From positions 1-52,817 of the forward strand of contig NZ_JAUGQQ010000012.1 in the NCBI RefSeq assembly GCF_030410135.1: a stretch of 52,817 nucleotides of DNA, given 5' to 3'. The stretch comes from Aequorivita aurantiaca. Its GTDB lineage: Bacteria; Bacteroidota; Bacteroidia; Flavobacteriales; Flavobacteriaceae. A program made the translations under genes and the position numbers. Under the pieces are notes generated by a model. The model saw only the letters and a program-made list of their open reading frames with translations, ran no database searches and was not told the DNA's origin. This document shows, piece by piece, positions 43,235 through 51,649 of the stretch. How positions within the stretch are numbered: position 1 is the first letter of the stretch; the number at the start of each line of letters is the position of its first letter.

Positions 43235-44066
43235 GGGTCTCGATACAAATTTGAAGTAGCTGTCGCTCCTTCAAATTCACTCGACCTGACAGCGTTTAAA
43301 ATGTTGTCGGCTCCTTCAAATTCACTAGACCTGACAGCGTTTCCAATGTTGTGTGCCATTTTATGCCCATGACGGAAACTATACCCCTTTGTCAGTTCGA
43401 GTGTTTTTCAAAGTAGCGCAGCAGGTTTGAAAAATGTATCGAGAACGGCTGCTGGTTCGAATCTTCCAATAGGGTCTCGATACAAATTTGAAGTAGCTGT
43501 CGCTCCTTCAAATTCACTCGACCTGACATCGTTTTAAAAGTTGTCGGCTTCTTCAAATTCACTCAACCTGACATCATTTGAAAAGTTGTCGGCTCCTTCA
43601 AATTCACTCGACCTGACAGCGTTTGAAATGTTGTCGGCTCCTTCAAATTCACTCGACCTGACAGCGTTTTAAATGTTGTCGGCTCCTTCAAATTCACTCG
43701 CTCTGACAGCGTTTTAAATGTTGTGTGCCATTTTATGCCCTTGACGGAAACTATACCCCTTTGTCAGTTCGAGTGTTTTTCAAAGCAGCGCAGCGGCTTT
43801 AGAAAATGTATCGAGAACGGCTGCTGGTTCGAATCTTCCAATAGGGTCTCGATACAAATTTGAAATAGCTGTCGCTCCTTCAAATTCACTCGACCTGACA
43901 GCGTTTGAAATGTTGTCGGTTCCTTCAAATTCACTCGACCTGACAGCGTTTCCAATGTTGTGTTCCATTTTAATTGCTCTTGACAGAAACTATACCCCCC
44001 TGTCAGTTCGAGTGTTTTTCAAAGCAGCGCAGCAGCTTTGAAAAATGTATCGAGAACCTACCAACC
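43235..44066. repeat. Hairpin repeats in mixed orientation, right of GIY-YIG gene
   Basis: Directly after the gene the units run in the opposite sense: GGTCTCGATACAAATTTGAA ... CTCGACCTGACAG (43236, 43471, 43845). Forward units recur at about 43391, 43763 and 44001. Between them are several roughly 45-bp copies of TTGTCGGCTCCTTCAAATTC. A segment starting GTGTGCCATTTTATGCCC occurs at 43351 and again at 43723 (372 bp apart), showing a larger internal duplication. Noncoding. Confidence 0.9.
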
Positions 44067-44093
44067 ACCCACAAAAATACTATATTTACCCTA

Positions 44094-45149
44094 GTGAAAA
44101 TTTACTATCCAAAAACACATTACGATAAAGACCATCGCAGTATGCTCTTCCCGTTATTGAAGCCGTTTATCAAGTCCGAAGGTTTTACTGATGCTCAGCG
44201 AATAGCCTCTTACAGCGTTTCCGACCAAGATTTCGTTTTTGCTCAGGATTTGGAAAATGCAGATATCGCAGTACTGACCATGGCTTGGAATTTTTATCTT
44301 AAAACCAACCAACAACCACGCGCCATTGCTTTCATAAAAGAATGTGCAATGCGAAAAAAAAAGGTAGTCACATTTAACGCAGGCGATTTTGGAGTTAGAA
44401 TTCCATTTTATGAAAATCTAATTGTGCTTCGTCCCAGTGGGTATAAATCAAAATTCACCAAAAATGAATATGCCATTCCTGCTTTTATTGCCGATCCGCT
44501 AAAAAAGTATTATGCTTCCGATAAAATATTCTTACGGCCATATAATGTAAAACCACTAATAGGCTTTTGTGGACAAGCCAATCCATCAGTTTTAAATGCC
44601 TTTAAGGAAATCCTCCATACCAATTTGCGAAATTTAATAAGCTATATCGGTCTTTCGGCCCATGAACCACAAGCGATACTTTCAACTTCCTTTTTAAGGG
44701 CTTCTGTCCTAAAAAAACTGGAGCAATCTGTTTATGTCTCAACCAACTTTATATACCGTAAAAAATACCGGGCCGGAGTGCGAAGCAATAAGGATTTGCA
44801 CCAGACCACCATTGATTTTTATGATAATCTTAAAAATTCCGATTATGTGGTCTGCGTGCGCGGGGCCGGAAATTTTTCGATCCGTCTTTATGAAACACTT
44901 GCTATGGGGCGAATCCCTATTTTTATAAATACCGATTGTTCCCTGCCTTTGGAAAATACTATTGATTGGAAAAAACATATGGTCTGGGTTGAGTATTCCG
45001 AGCGCAATCAGGTATCGGAAAAAGTTAAAGCGTTTCATGACTCCCTATCTAAAGCGGATTTTATAGATTTACAACTAGCAAACAGAACCCTGTGGAAAGA
45101 GCAATTGACTATGGGAGGTTTTTTTAAAATATTCTTTAATGAAATTTAA
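44094..45149 (+). CDS. Exostosin-like (GT47) glycosyltransferase
   Basis: 351 residues from GTG 44094 (KIYYPKTHYDKDHRSMLFPL). The open frame extends 40 codons upstream to 43974, but those codons are translated hairpin repeat, so I chose GTG 44094. Exostosin-type marks: IGFCGQANPSVLNAFKEIL, then DYVVCVRGAGNFSIRLYETL and AMGRIPIFINTDCSLPLEN, the nucleotide-sugar-binding region. Likely transfers one sugar of the chain; donor unknown. Confidence 0.85.
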   Translation: MKIYYPKTHYDKDHRSMLFPLLKPFIKSEGFTDAQRIASYSVSDQDFVFAQDLENADIAVLTMAWNFYLKTNQQPRAIAFIKECAMRKKKVVTFNAGDFGVRIPFYENLIVLRPSGYKSKFTKNEYAIPAFIADPLKKYYASDKIFLRPYNVKPLIGFCGQANPSVLNAFKEILHTNLRNLISYIGLSAHEPQAILSTSFLRASVLKKLEQSVYVSTNFIYRKKYRAGVRSNKDLHQTTIDFYDNLKNSDYVVCVRGAGNFSIRLYETLAMGRIPIFINTDCSLPLENTIDWKKHMVWVEYSERNQVSEKVKAFHDSLSKADFIDLQLANRTLWKEQLTMGGFFKIFFNEI

Positions 45150-45214
45150 AAAAATGGCTTTCGGGAAGCTACTGAAATGTTGATAGCATGGAACAAAAAA
45201 ATGGCTTATAAGAT

Positions 45215-46693
45215 GTGGTATTTGAAAACGGGGGAAGTAGTAACCTCTGGGGAGCCTGTAAAAACAAGGGGGAAATGTCATCTCTTACTTTTGCCGAAAG
45301 AGAAACCATATTTTTCATACTTAAAGGGAATTCAACAGAATGCACCCTTGCCGAAATCAATTTCATGATGCTATTTTCTTTCCTAAAATACCTACAGCCC
45401 ACCCATTACTTTCAGTTATATAGAAATGACAGAACTTCCATTTTTCCCAAAGTGGAACACTTTCCGAAGGAAATTCTCGCCCAACTAATCCCGGAACCTA
45501 ATTTTAAAAGTCAAAAGGCCCTTGAATATGACCTCTCCTGGCAGGCAATCAATAAAGGCTACATTGGAAATGTAGAAGTTTATACCACTTTTGATAAAGT
45601 ACCTATAGTTGATGAATATCGTTTTCTGCGGAAATACTTTCACCCGGTTTGGGTTTTTTATGTTTTGATGTTAAGAATATTTTCGCTTAAGAATCCAATC
45701 AAGGAAATTATCGCTTGGAAAAAGAGTGGGGGAGTTAAGAGAAGTGGATATTTAAAAAATCCAATTCAGTATCCCGAATGGCATAGCTCGGAATCGTTTC
45801 TGCTTAAAGAAAAACCCTTTGTAAGTATAGTAATTCCAACTCTAAACCGCTATGAATATCTAAAAGATATACTTGCCGATTTTGAAAAACAGACCTATAC
45901 CAATTTTGAAATCTTGATTATCGATCAGTCACAGCCTTTTAATGAGGATTTCAGTAAGAGTTTTAATCTAAATATTCGCCATATACAACAAAAGGAACCT
46001 GCCTTGTGGCTTGCTAGGAATACGGCCATTGAAAAATCTAAAGGGAGTATAATCGCACTATCCGAGGATGATGTACGTATAAGTCCAGGTTGGATAGAAA
46101 ATCATTTGCGATGTCTCGATTATTTTAATGCAGAAATTTCTGCCGGCGTATTTTATCCTGAAGGAAGTTCTATTCCTCCAGAACGCTCCTTTTTCTGCCT
46201 AGCGTCTCAATTCGCTACTGGTAATGCCATGCTTTATAAAGACGTTTTCCGAAAAATAGGTCTCTTCGATCGCCAATTTGAAAAGCAACGAATGGGCGAT
46301 GGCGAATTTGGACTTAGAGCATATTTACACGGACTTAAAAGCATCTCAAACCCTTTCGCTTCATGTATTGACGTAAAAGCAGGAACTGGAGGCTTAAGGC
46401 AAATGGGCAGTTGGGATGCCTTCAGGCCCAAAAAATTATTTTCCCCACGCCCCATCCCCAGCGTACTCTATCTCTACCGAAAATATTTCGGGAAAAAACG
46501 CACGCTCCTGGCCCTTTTCAGAAACGTCCCCCAATCCATCATCCCATACCGGTACAAGAAAAACAAAAAAATGTTGGTCCTAGGGATGCTAATCTCACTA
46601 TTTTTGTTTCCGTTCGTTATCCTGCAAGTGGTTATTTCGTGGCATTTGGCATCAAAAAAGTTGAAGCAAGGAGCAATGATAAATCAGTTGTAA
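45215..46693 (+). CDS. Glycosyltransferase family 2 with long N-terminal extension
   Basis: 492 residues; the GT2 domain starts only near residue 205: VSIVIPTLNRYEYLKDILAD, ILIIDQSQPFNED, EPALWLARNTAIEKSKGSII and LSEDDVRISPGW. DGEFGLRAYLHGLKSI follows. A hydrophobic segment (MLVLGMLISLFLFPFVILQV) near the C-terminus should anchor it. The first 190 residues show no domain I recognise. The start is uncertain: Met-21 (45275) or Met-51 (45365) are also possible. Confidence 0.88.
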   Translation: MVFENGGSSNLWGACKNKGEMSSLTFAERETIFFILKGNSTECTLAEINFMMLFSFLKYLQPTHYFQLYRNDRTSIFPKVEHFPKEILAQLIPEPNFKSQKALEYDLSWQAINKGYIGNVEVYTTFDKVPIVDEYRFLRKYFHPVWVFYVLMLRIFSLKNPIKEIIAWKKSGGVKRSGYLKNPIQYPEWHSSESFLLKEKPFVSIVIPTLNRYEYLKDILADFEKQTYTNFEILIIDQSQPFNEDFSKSFNLNIRHIQQKEPALWLARNTAIEKSKGSIIALSEDDVRISPGWIENHLRCLDYFNAEISAGVFYPEGSSIPPERSFFCLASQFATGNAMLYKDVFRKIGLFDRQFEKQRMGDGEFGLRAYLHGLKSISNPFASCIDVKAGTGGLRQMGSWDAFRPKKLFSPRPIPSVLYLYRKYFGKKRTLLALFRNVPQSIIPYRYKKNKKMLVLGMLISLFLFPFVILQVVISWHLASKKLKQGAMINQL

Positions 46694-46699
46694 TTTCTA

Positions 46700-47054
46700 A
46701 TGAAATCACAAAGTGCGAAAAACAAACTCCCTTTGCGACCTCTGTGAAAACCTTAGTGATCTTTGTGGTAAAAAAAATTCTATTTAAAAATAAATACTTT
46801 CCAGAATCAAAAAATCAAAATGAAGTCACATAATTCTCAAAACCTCTCCCTTTATGTCCTTTGTGAAAAACTCAGTGTACTTTGTGGTTATAAGACCCCC
46901 TTTAATAATTGAATATCCAAACCAAAAACACAAAATCAAAATGAAGTCACATAATTCTCAAAACGTCTCCCTTTGTGACCTTTGTGAAAACTCCGTGAAC
47001 TTTGTGGTTATAAGACACCCCTTTAATAATTATATATCCAAACCAAATTCCCAA
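46700..47054. repeat. CTTTGTGACCTTTGTGAAAA-type repeats, including a 121-bp tandem duplication
   Basis: Three copies of a block with CCTTTGTGAAAA and GTGA(A/T)CTTTGTGGTTA (near 46720, 46855, 46975). The last two lie in a tandem duplication with a 121-bp period (ATGAAGTCACATAATTCTCA at 46820 and 46941). Blocks of this wording are common in Bacteroidota intergenic DNA. ORFs through it are not convincing. Confidence 0.85.
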
Positions 47055-47059
47055 ACCGA

Positions 47060-47218
47060 CAACTGATAACCGTACTCTAACAAACTTTTAGCGAAGATGT
47101 AGAAAAACAACAACCAACAACTGACAACAGACAACCGACAACCAACAACCGACCACAGACAACCGCCAACCGACAACCCACACCAAACAACAGAAAACCG
47201 ATAGACAACCAAAACATC
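47060..47218. repeat. ACAACCGACAACCAACAACT short repeats, left of second four-helix-bundle gene
   Basis: Roughly a dozen imperfect copies of an 8-10-bp word (GACAACCAAC, AACCGACAAC) in one orientation. Noncoding. Confidence 0.9.
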
Positions 47219-47580
47219 ATGAAAAGTTATAAGGATCTAGATATTTATAATTTGGCTTTTCACTACTCCATCGAAGTGCATCATGCTTCGCTGAAAATGC
47301 CAAAATTTGAATTGTACGAACAGGGCGGTCAGGTAAGAAGGTCTTCAAAAAGTGTTAAAAACAGTATTATTGAAATATACGGAAGGAGAAAATACAAACA
47401 GGATTTTATTAAATTTTTGACGTATCACATGTTTCTCTATTGGAATGTAAAGGACAGTTCGAAACAATTAAAGAATTATATGATATCCTAGAAGTACCTG
47501 AGTTAATTATAAAATATGATGGTTTACGTGCAAAAATTTTTACATTTATTCAATATGTAGAAAAAAATTGGCAAGCTTAA
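47219..47580 (+). pseudogene. Frameshifted four-helix-bundle (S23-like) protein gene
   Basis: From ATG 47219 the frame reads [59 protein letters not shown], typical family helices 1-3. It then loses sense and stops at 47491. Moving one base near 47428 restores [20 protein letters not shown], then VPELIIKYDGLRAKIF and a stop at 47578-47580, giving a full-length protein of about 120 residues. A single-base loss near 47428 therefore breaks the gene, unless it is a sequencing error. It is flanked on both sides by ACAACCGACAAC repeats. Confidence 0.85.
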
Positions 47581-47739
47581 CAAACAACCCACAACAGATA
47601 ACCGACAACAGAAAAAAGAAAACAGACAACCCACAACAGACAACAGGCAACCGATAACCGATAACTGACAACCAACAACCAACAACCGACAACCGACAAA
47701 CGACAACCGACAATCGAAAACCGACAACCAACAACTGTA
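47581..47739. repeat. ACAACAGACAACCGATAACC short repeats, right of second four-helix-bundle gene
   Basis: Continuation of the same 8-10-bp word family as at 47060-47218, same orientation, running up to the start codon of the next GT4 gene. Minus-strand ORFs rich in [11 protein letters not shown] are translations of the repeat. Confidence 0.9.
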
Positions 47740-48822
47740 ATGAAAACCCTAATCCTAACCTCCGAATTCCCACCCCAGCCAGGTGGCATCGGCAACCACG
47801 CCTACAATTTGGCCTTGGGTTTACAGAATAGTGGAAAGGATGTTACCATAATTTGCGATACCCAATCCATAAGCGGCCAGGCCGAAGAAGTATTCGACCA
47901 AAAACAGCCCTTTAAAGTTGTGCGGATTCCGAGGAAAAAAATAATGTTCTTTAGTTATATAAAGCGTATCCGCACCGCCTTTTTCTATACGCGAAATACG
48001 GATACAATAATGTGTTCGGGCAAATTCCCATTATGGATGGGCGCCTTTCTCTCCTTTTTCTTTTCAAGGAATTTTATTGCCATCATCCACGGAAGCGAAT
48101 TGCGGCTCCCCAATATTTTTCTCCGCAAGTTGACCGATCTATCATTATATCGATTTGATAAAATAATAGCGGTAAGCAACTTCACCAAGTCTTTGATTTC
48201 CCATCTAGACTTAAAAAATATAAGTGTAGTACCCAACGGATATAAGATTCTATTCCCCACAATAGCACAACGAAAAAAAGACCCCATTCCCGTTTTAATT
48301 ACTATCGGCAACATCACCCAGCGCAAGGGCCAACACAACGTCATCAACGCCCTTCCAAATTTATTAAAGGACTATCCCGACTTAAAATATCATATAGTTG
48401 GAATTCCGACCGAAAAGGATCGTTTGGAAAAATTGGCCTTAAAGTTAGGGGTAGAGGAGGCTGTGGTTTTCTTTGGAAAAGTTTCGGAACAAGAAAAAAT
48501 AGAATTGCTTTCGCAAGCCGATGTTTTCGTGATGTTGAGCGAAACCACAAAATCCGGCGATGCCGAAGGTTTTGGAATTGCAATATTGGAAGCCAACGCT
48601 TTGGGGATACCCGCAATTGGCTCTCTAGGCTGTGGTATTGAGGATGCCATAGACCATGGAGTTTCCGGCAAGTTGATAAACAACAAAAATCCCGAACACT
48701 TAGCCGAAGCTTTGACAGATATATTAAATAACTACGAATCCTATTCCCAAAAAGCAAAAACCTGGTCCCAGAAATTCACGTGGGATAAGGTGATTAAGTT
48801 ATATTTGGATATACTGAAATAG
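47740..48822 (+). CDS. Glycosyltransferase family 4
   Basis: 360 residues. LTSEFPPQPGGIGNHAYNLA, IIHGSELRLPN, TIGNITQRKGQHNVINALPN and AEGFGIAILEANALGIPAIG, LGCGIEDAIDHGVSGKLI. FPPxxGGI...Y is a PimB-type GT4 N-terminus. More G+C-rich than the central cluster. Confidence 0.94.
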   Translation: MKTLILTSEFPPQPGGIGNHAYNLALGLQNSGKDVTIICDTQSISGQAEEVFDQKQPFKVVRIPRKKIMFFSYIKRIRTAFFYTRNTDTIMCSGKFPLWMGAFLSFFFSRNFIAIIHGSELRLPNIFLRKLTDLSLYRFDKIIAVSNFTKSLISHLDLKNISVVPNGYKILFPTIAQRKKDPIPVLITIGNITQRKGQHNVINALPNLLKDYPDLKYHIVGIPTEKDRLEKLALKLGVEEAVVFFGKVSEQEKIELLSQADVFVMLSETTKSGDAEGFGIAILEANALGIPAIGSLGCGIEDAIDHGVSGKLINNKNPEHLAEALTDILNNYESYSQKAKTWSQKFTWDKVIKLYLDILK

Positions 48823-49160
48823 AACCAATAACCAATAATCAATAATCAATTATCAATAATCAATTATCAATTATCAATAATTAATTATCATTAACCATTA
48901 ACCATTAACCATTAACCATTAACCATTAACCATTAACGACTAACCAATAACACAATAACCTCATAACCAATAACCAATAACCAATTAACCCAAGAACCAA
49001 GAATAAAGAATAGGGACAAAGCATGAAAACCAAAGACAAATATTCACCCATTCACCCATTCACCAATTCACCAATTCAACAATTCACCAATTTACCCATT
49101 CAACTATTCACACATTCACCTATTCACCTATTGACCAATAACCAAATAACCCCCTAACCA
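48823..49160. repeat. ACCAATAATCAATTATC / ACCATTAACC / CACCAATTCACC repeats
   Basis: 338 bp of three successive short-word families: ATCAATAATCAATTATC (about 48835-48890), ACCATTAACC (48890-48935), then ACCAATAACC and ATTCACCAATTCACC (48940-49140). No gene. Confidence 0.92.
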
Positions 49161-50279
49161 ATGACCCTAGCCATTATCTCCCATACTGAGCACTATCAAA
49201 ATCCCGATGGTACCATCGTGGGGTGGGGACCAACAATTAGTGAGATTAACCATTTGGCAAACGCTTTCGAAGAAATATATCACATCGCCTTTTTACATCC
49301 CGGCAATCCTCCGCCAAGTTCTTTGCCCTACATTTCCGAAAACATAAAATTTGTGCCCTTAAAGCCAGTCGGCGGAAATGGAATTGAGGCGAAGCTAAGG
49401 ATTCTTGGTAATATTCCCGCAATCATAAATACAGTAGGAAAAACCCTAAAAAAAGTAGATATATTCCAACTGCGAACCCCCACGGGGATGGGCGTATTTT
49501 TAATTCCATACCTCACTTTTTTCAGTAATAAAAAGGGGTGGTATAAATATGCGGGCAATTGGAACCAAACCCAGCCTCCTTTGGGATATGCGCTGCAGCG
49601 TTGGATGTTAAAAAATCAATCCCGAAAGGTAACCATCAATGGAAGCTGGCCAAACCAACCCGAACATTGCCTGACTTTTGAAAACCCTTGCCTAACGGAA
49701 AAAGAGCGGAAGGAAGGATTGCTTATTACCAAAGAAAAATCTTTTGAACTGCCATTTACCTTTTGTTTTGTTGGCAGGCTGGAAGATGCGAAAGGAGTGC
49801 AACGCATTATCGATGCCTTCGGCGCTCTAGATTCATTGGAGAACTTAAAGGTTATACACTTTATAGGGAATGGGGTGAAAATGGACAGTTATAAAGCCCA
49901 ATGCAAGGCCCTAAACCTGCCAGTCATATTTCACGGTTTTTTAAACAGGGATGAGGTTTTTCATATTTATAGGGAAGCACAGTTCATTTTGTTGCCAAGT
50001 GATTCCGAAGGATTTCCAAAGGTCATCGCCGAGGGGATGAATTTTGGCTGTATTCCCATAGTTTCCGATATATCGAGTATTGGCCAGTATGTTAATGGAA
50101 TGAATGGATTTTTAATAAACCCTATAAATGAATTTCGTTTGCGGGAATTACTGCAAATAGTCTTGTCAAAAAATACAAATAATCTATACAAAATGGCATC
50201 TGATTGTTATCTTGGAGCTTCCAAGTTTACTTTTCCCTATTATATATCTAAAGTCCAAAAGAAAATAATAAAAAATTAA
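49161..50279 (+). CDS. Glycosyltransferase family 4
   Basis: 372 residues. FQLRTPTGMGVFLIPYLT, KYAGNWNQTQPPLGYALQRW, CFVGRLEDAKGVQRIIDAFG and SDSEGFPKVIAEGMNFGCIP. A shorter GT4 with E-G in place of E-A-x-A in the donor loop. Precedes the polymerase-like gene. Confidence 0.92.
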   Translation: MTLAIISHTEHYQNPDGTIVGWGPTISEINHLANAFEEIYHIAFLHPGNPPPSSLPYISENIKFVPLKPVGGNGIEAKLRILGNIPAIINTVGKTLKKVDIFQLRTPTGMGVFLIPYLTFFSNKKGWYKYAGNWNQTQPPLGYALQRWMLKNQSRKVTINGSWPNQPEHCLTFENPCLTEKERKEGLLITKEKSFELPFTFCFVGRLEDAKGVQRIIDAFGALDSLENLKVIHFIGNGVKMDSYKAQCKALNLPVIFHGFLNRDEVFHIYREAQFILLPSDSEGFPKVIAEGMNFGCIPIVSDISSIGQYVNGMNGFLINPINEFRLRELLQIVLSKNTNNLYKMASDCYLGASKFTFPYYISKVQKKIIKN

Positions 50280-50359
50280 ATTTAATACTTATAGCACCTC
50301 CCATTTTTCAAAATATTAAACCCTTAAATGCCATTATCCTTCATGTATTTATTGGATTC

Positions 50360-51649
50360 TTGGCTTATATAAATCGTTCCCTAATGATGGTTTATTTACT
50401 TGCGGTTTTAGGATATTTTATCTATAAAATAATTGTTAAGAAGAATAAGGCTGAGTATGTTCTTCTTGCAGCTGCATATATTACAGGTGCGGAAGTTTTT
50501 TTACGGATGACAAAAGCCTTTGTTTTTTATGAAACGGGTAAGTATGCCGTCATATTCTTTATGTTCCTTGGTATTTTTTATTTGGGTTTCAAAAAGAATG
50601 CTTTTCCATACGTTCTTTATCTTTTGCTCCTTCTTCCGGCTGTGATGATATCCTATGATGAAATTCATTACAGCGCAAATTTTCGAACCACAGTTCTATT
50701 CAATATTAGCGGTCCTTTCTGTTTGACTGTGGCCGCCGTCTTCTGCTTTGGCAGATCTATTTGCTTTAGTAAGTTTCTGAGAATTTTGGATTATATGGTT
50801 TATCCAATTATTGCTATGGTAATTTATATAATTTTATATACACCAAATATTCAGGATATTATCACTAATACTGCTTCAAATTCTGCCCTTTCAGGTGGTT
50901 ATGGACCCAACCAAGTTGCAACTGTTTTAGGTCTAGGTGTTTTTATACTATTTACCCGCCTACTACTTCCATATAAAAATAAACTGTTACATTATACAAT
51001 GATGTTTTTTATGCTTGTAATGGCATACAGGGCACTGTTAACTTTTTCTCGCGGCGGTGTTTTAGTATCGGTAATTATGTGTCTCGTATTTATATTTATA
51101 TTATACTTTAATACTGGCTTAAGAACCAAGACGAAAATTTCATTAAAAGTTTTTATAGTTGTAGGTGTAACTATCGCCTTATGGGGTTATACTCTTTCCC
51201 AAACGGGAGGACTAATAGGCAATCGTTACGCCAATGAAGATGCTTTAGGAAGAGAAAAGGATGATATTACTACGGGAAGAGTCGATCTCTTGGCAGTTGA
51301 AATGGAATCATTTAAAGAGAATCCATTTTTCGGGATAGGGGTAGGACAGGGTAAGTTTCAGTTTAAGGAAGAAATGGGAATAACCTCTGCTTCCCATAAT
51401 GAAATTTCCCGGATGCTCTCAGAACATGGTATGTTCGGTATTTTAGCATTGCTGGTTCTTATATTTGCTCCGCTTATCACAAAAATAAACGGTCGGAAGA
51501 ATATCTACTTTTATCCCTTTCTGATATTTTGGTTGCTTACCATTGTTACCACCTCCATGCGCATCGCCGCCCCAGCATTTATTTATGCCCTCTGCTTACT
51601 AAACCTCGATTATGCCGCGAAGAAAAAAACTGCTATACATAGGAAATAA
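50360..51649 (+). CDS. O-antigen ligase/polymerase-like membrane protein (Wzy/WaaL superfamily)
   Basis: 429 residues from TTG 50360, about ten to twelve membrane helices, and a large loop near the C-terminal third with GRVDLLAVEMESFKENPFFG, IGVGQGKFQF and SASHNEISRMLSEHGMFGI; R-x-x-L...NP-x-x-G...H-N is the Wzy_C (O-antigen ligase) motif. It either polymerises repeat units or transfers the glycan to an acceptor. The start is doubtful: the frame is open 36 codons upstream with a plausible hydrophobic helix (NAIILHVFIGFLAYI) but no ATG, GTG or TTG. Overlaps the next gene by 38 bp. Confidence 0.9.
   Translation: MAYINRSLMMVYLLAVLGYFIYKIIVKKNKAEYVLLAAAYITGAEVFLRMTKAFVFYETGKYAVIFFMFLGIFYLGFKKNAFPYVLYLLLLLPAVMISYDEIHYSANFRTTVLFNISGPFCLTVAAVFCFGRSICFSKFLRILDYMVYPIIAMVIYIILYTPNIQDIITNTASNSALSGGYGPNQVATVLGLGVFILFTRLLLPYKNKLLHYTMMFFMLVMAYRALLTFSRGGVLVSVIMCLVFIFILYFNTGLRTKTKISLKVFIVVGVTIALWGYTLSQTGGLIGNRYANEDALGREKDDITTGRVDLLAVEMESFKENPFFGIGVGQGKFQFKEEMGITSASHNEISRMLSEHGMFGILALLVLIFAPLITKINGRKNIYFYPFLIFWLLTIVTTSMRIAAPAFIYALCLLNLDYAAKKKTAIHRK

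Noticed and set aside
43764-43968. Minus-strand ORFs in the GIY-YIG flanking repeats
   Set aside because: Repetitive translated repeat with no family resemblance; same applies to 42581-42778.
45177-45368. 63-codon plus-strand ORF at the start of the GT2 gene at 45215
   Set aside because: Overlaps the GT2 frame, which stays open and reaches a clear GT2 domain; no motif in this ORF.
46411-46833. 140-codon plus-strand ORF over the GT2 end and repeat
   Set aside because: Low-complexity reading of the GT2 C-terminus in another frame followed by intergenic repeat.
47524-47795. Minus-strand ORFs rich in [11 protein letters not shown]
   Set aside because: Translation of the ACAACCGACA short-word repeats, partly antisense to the GT4 gene.
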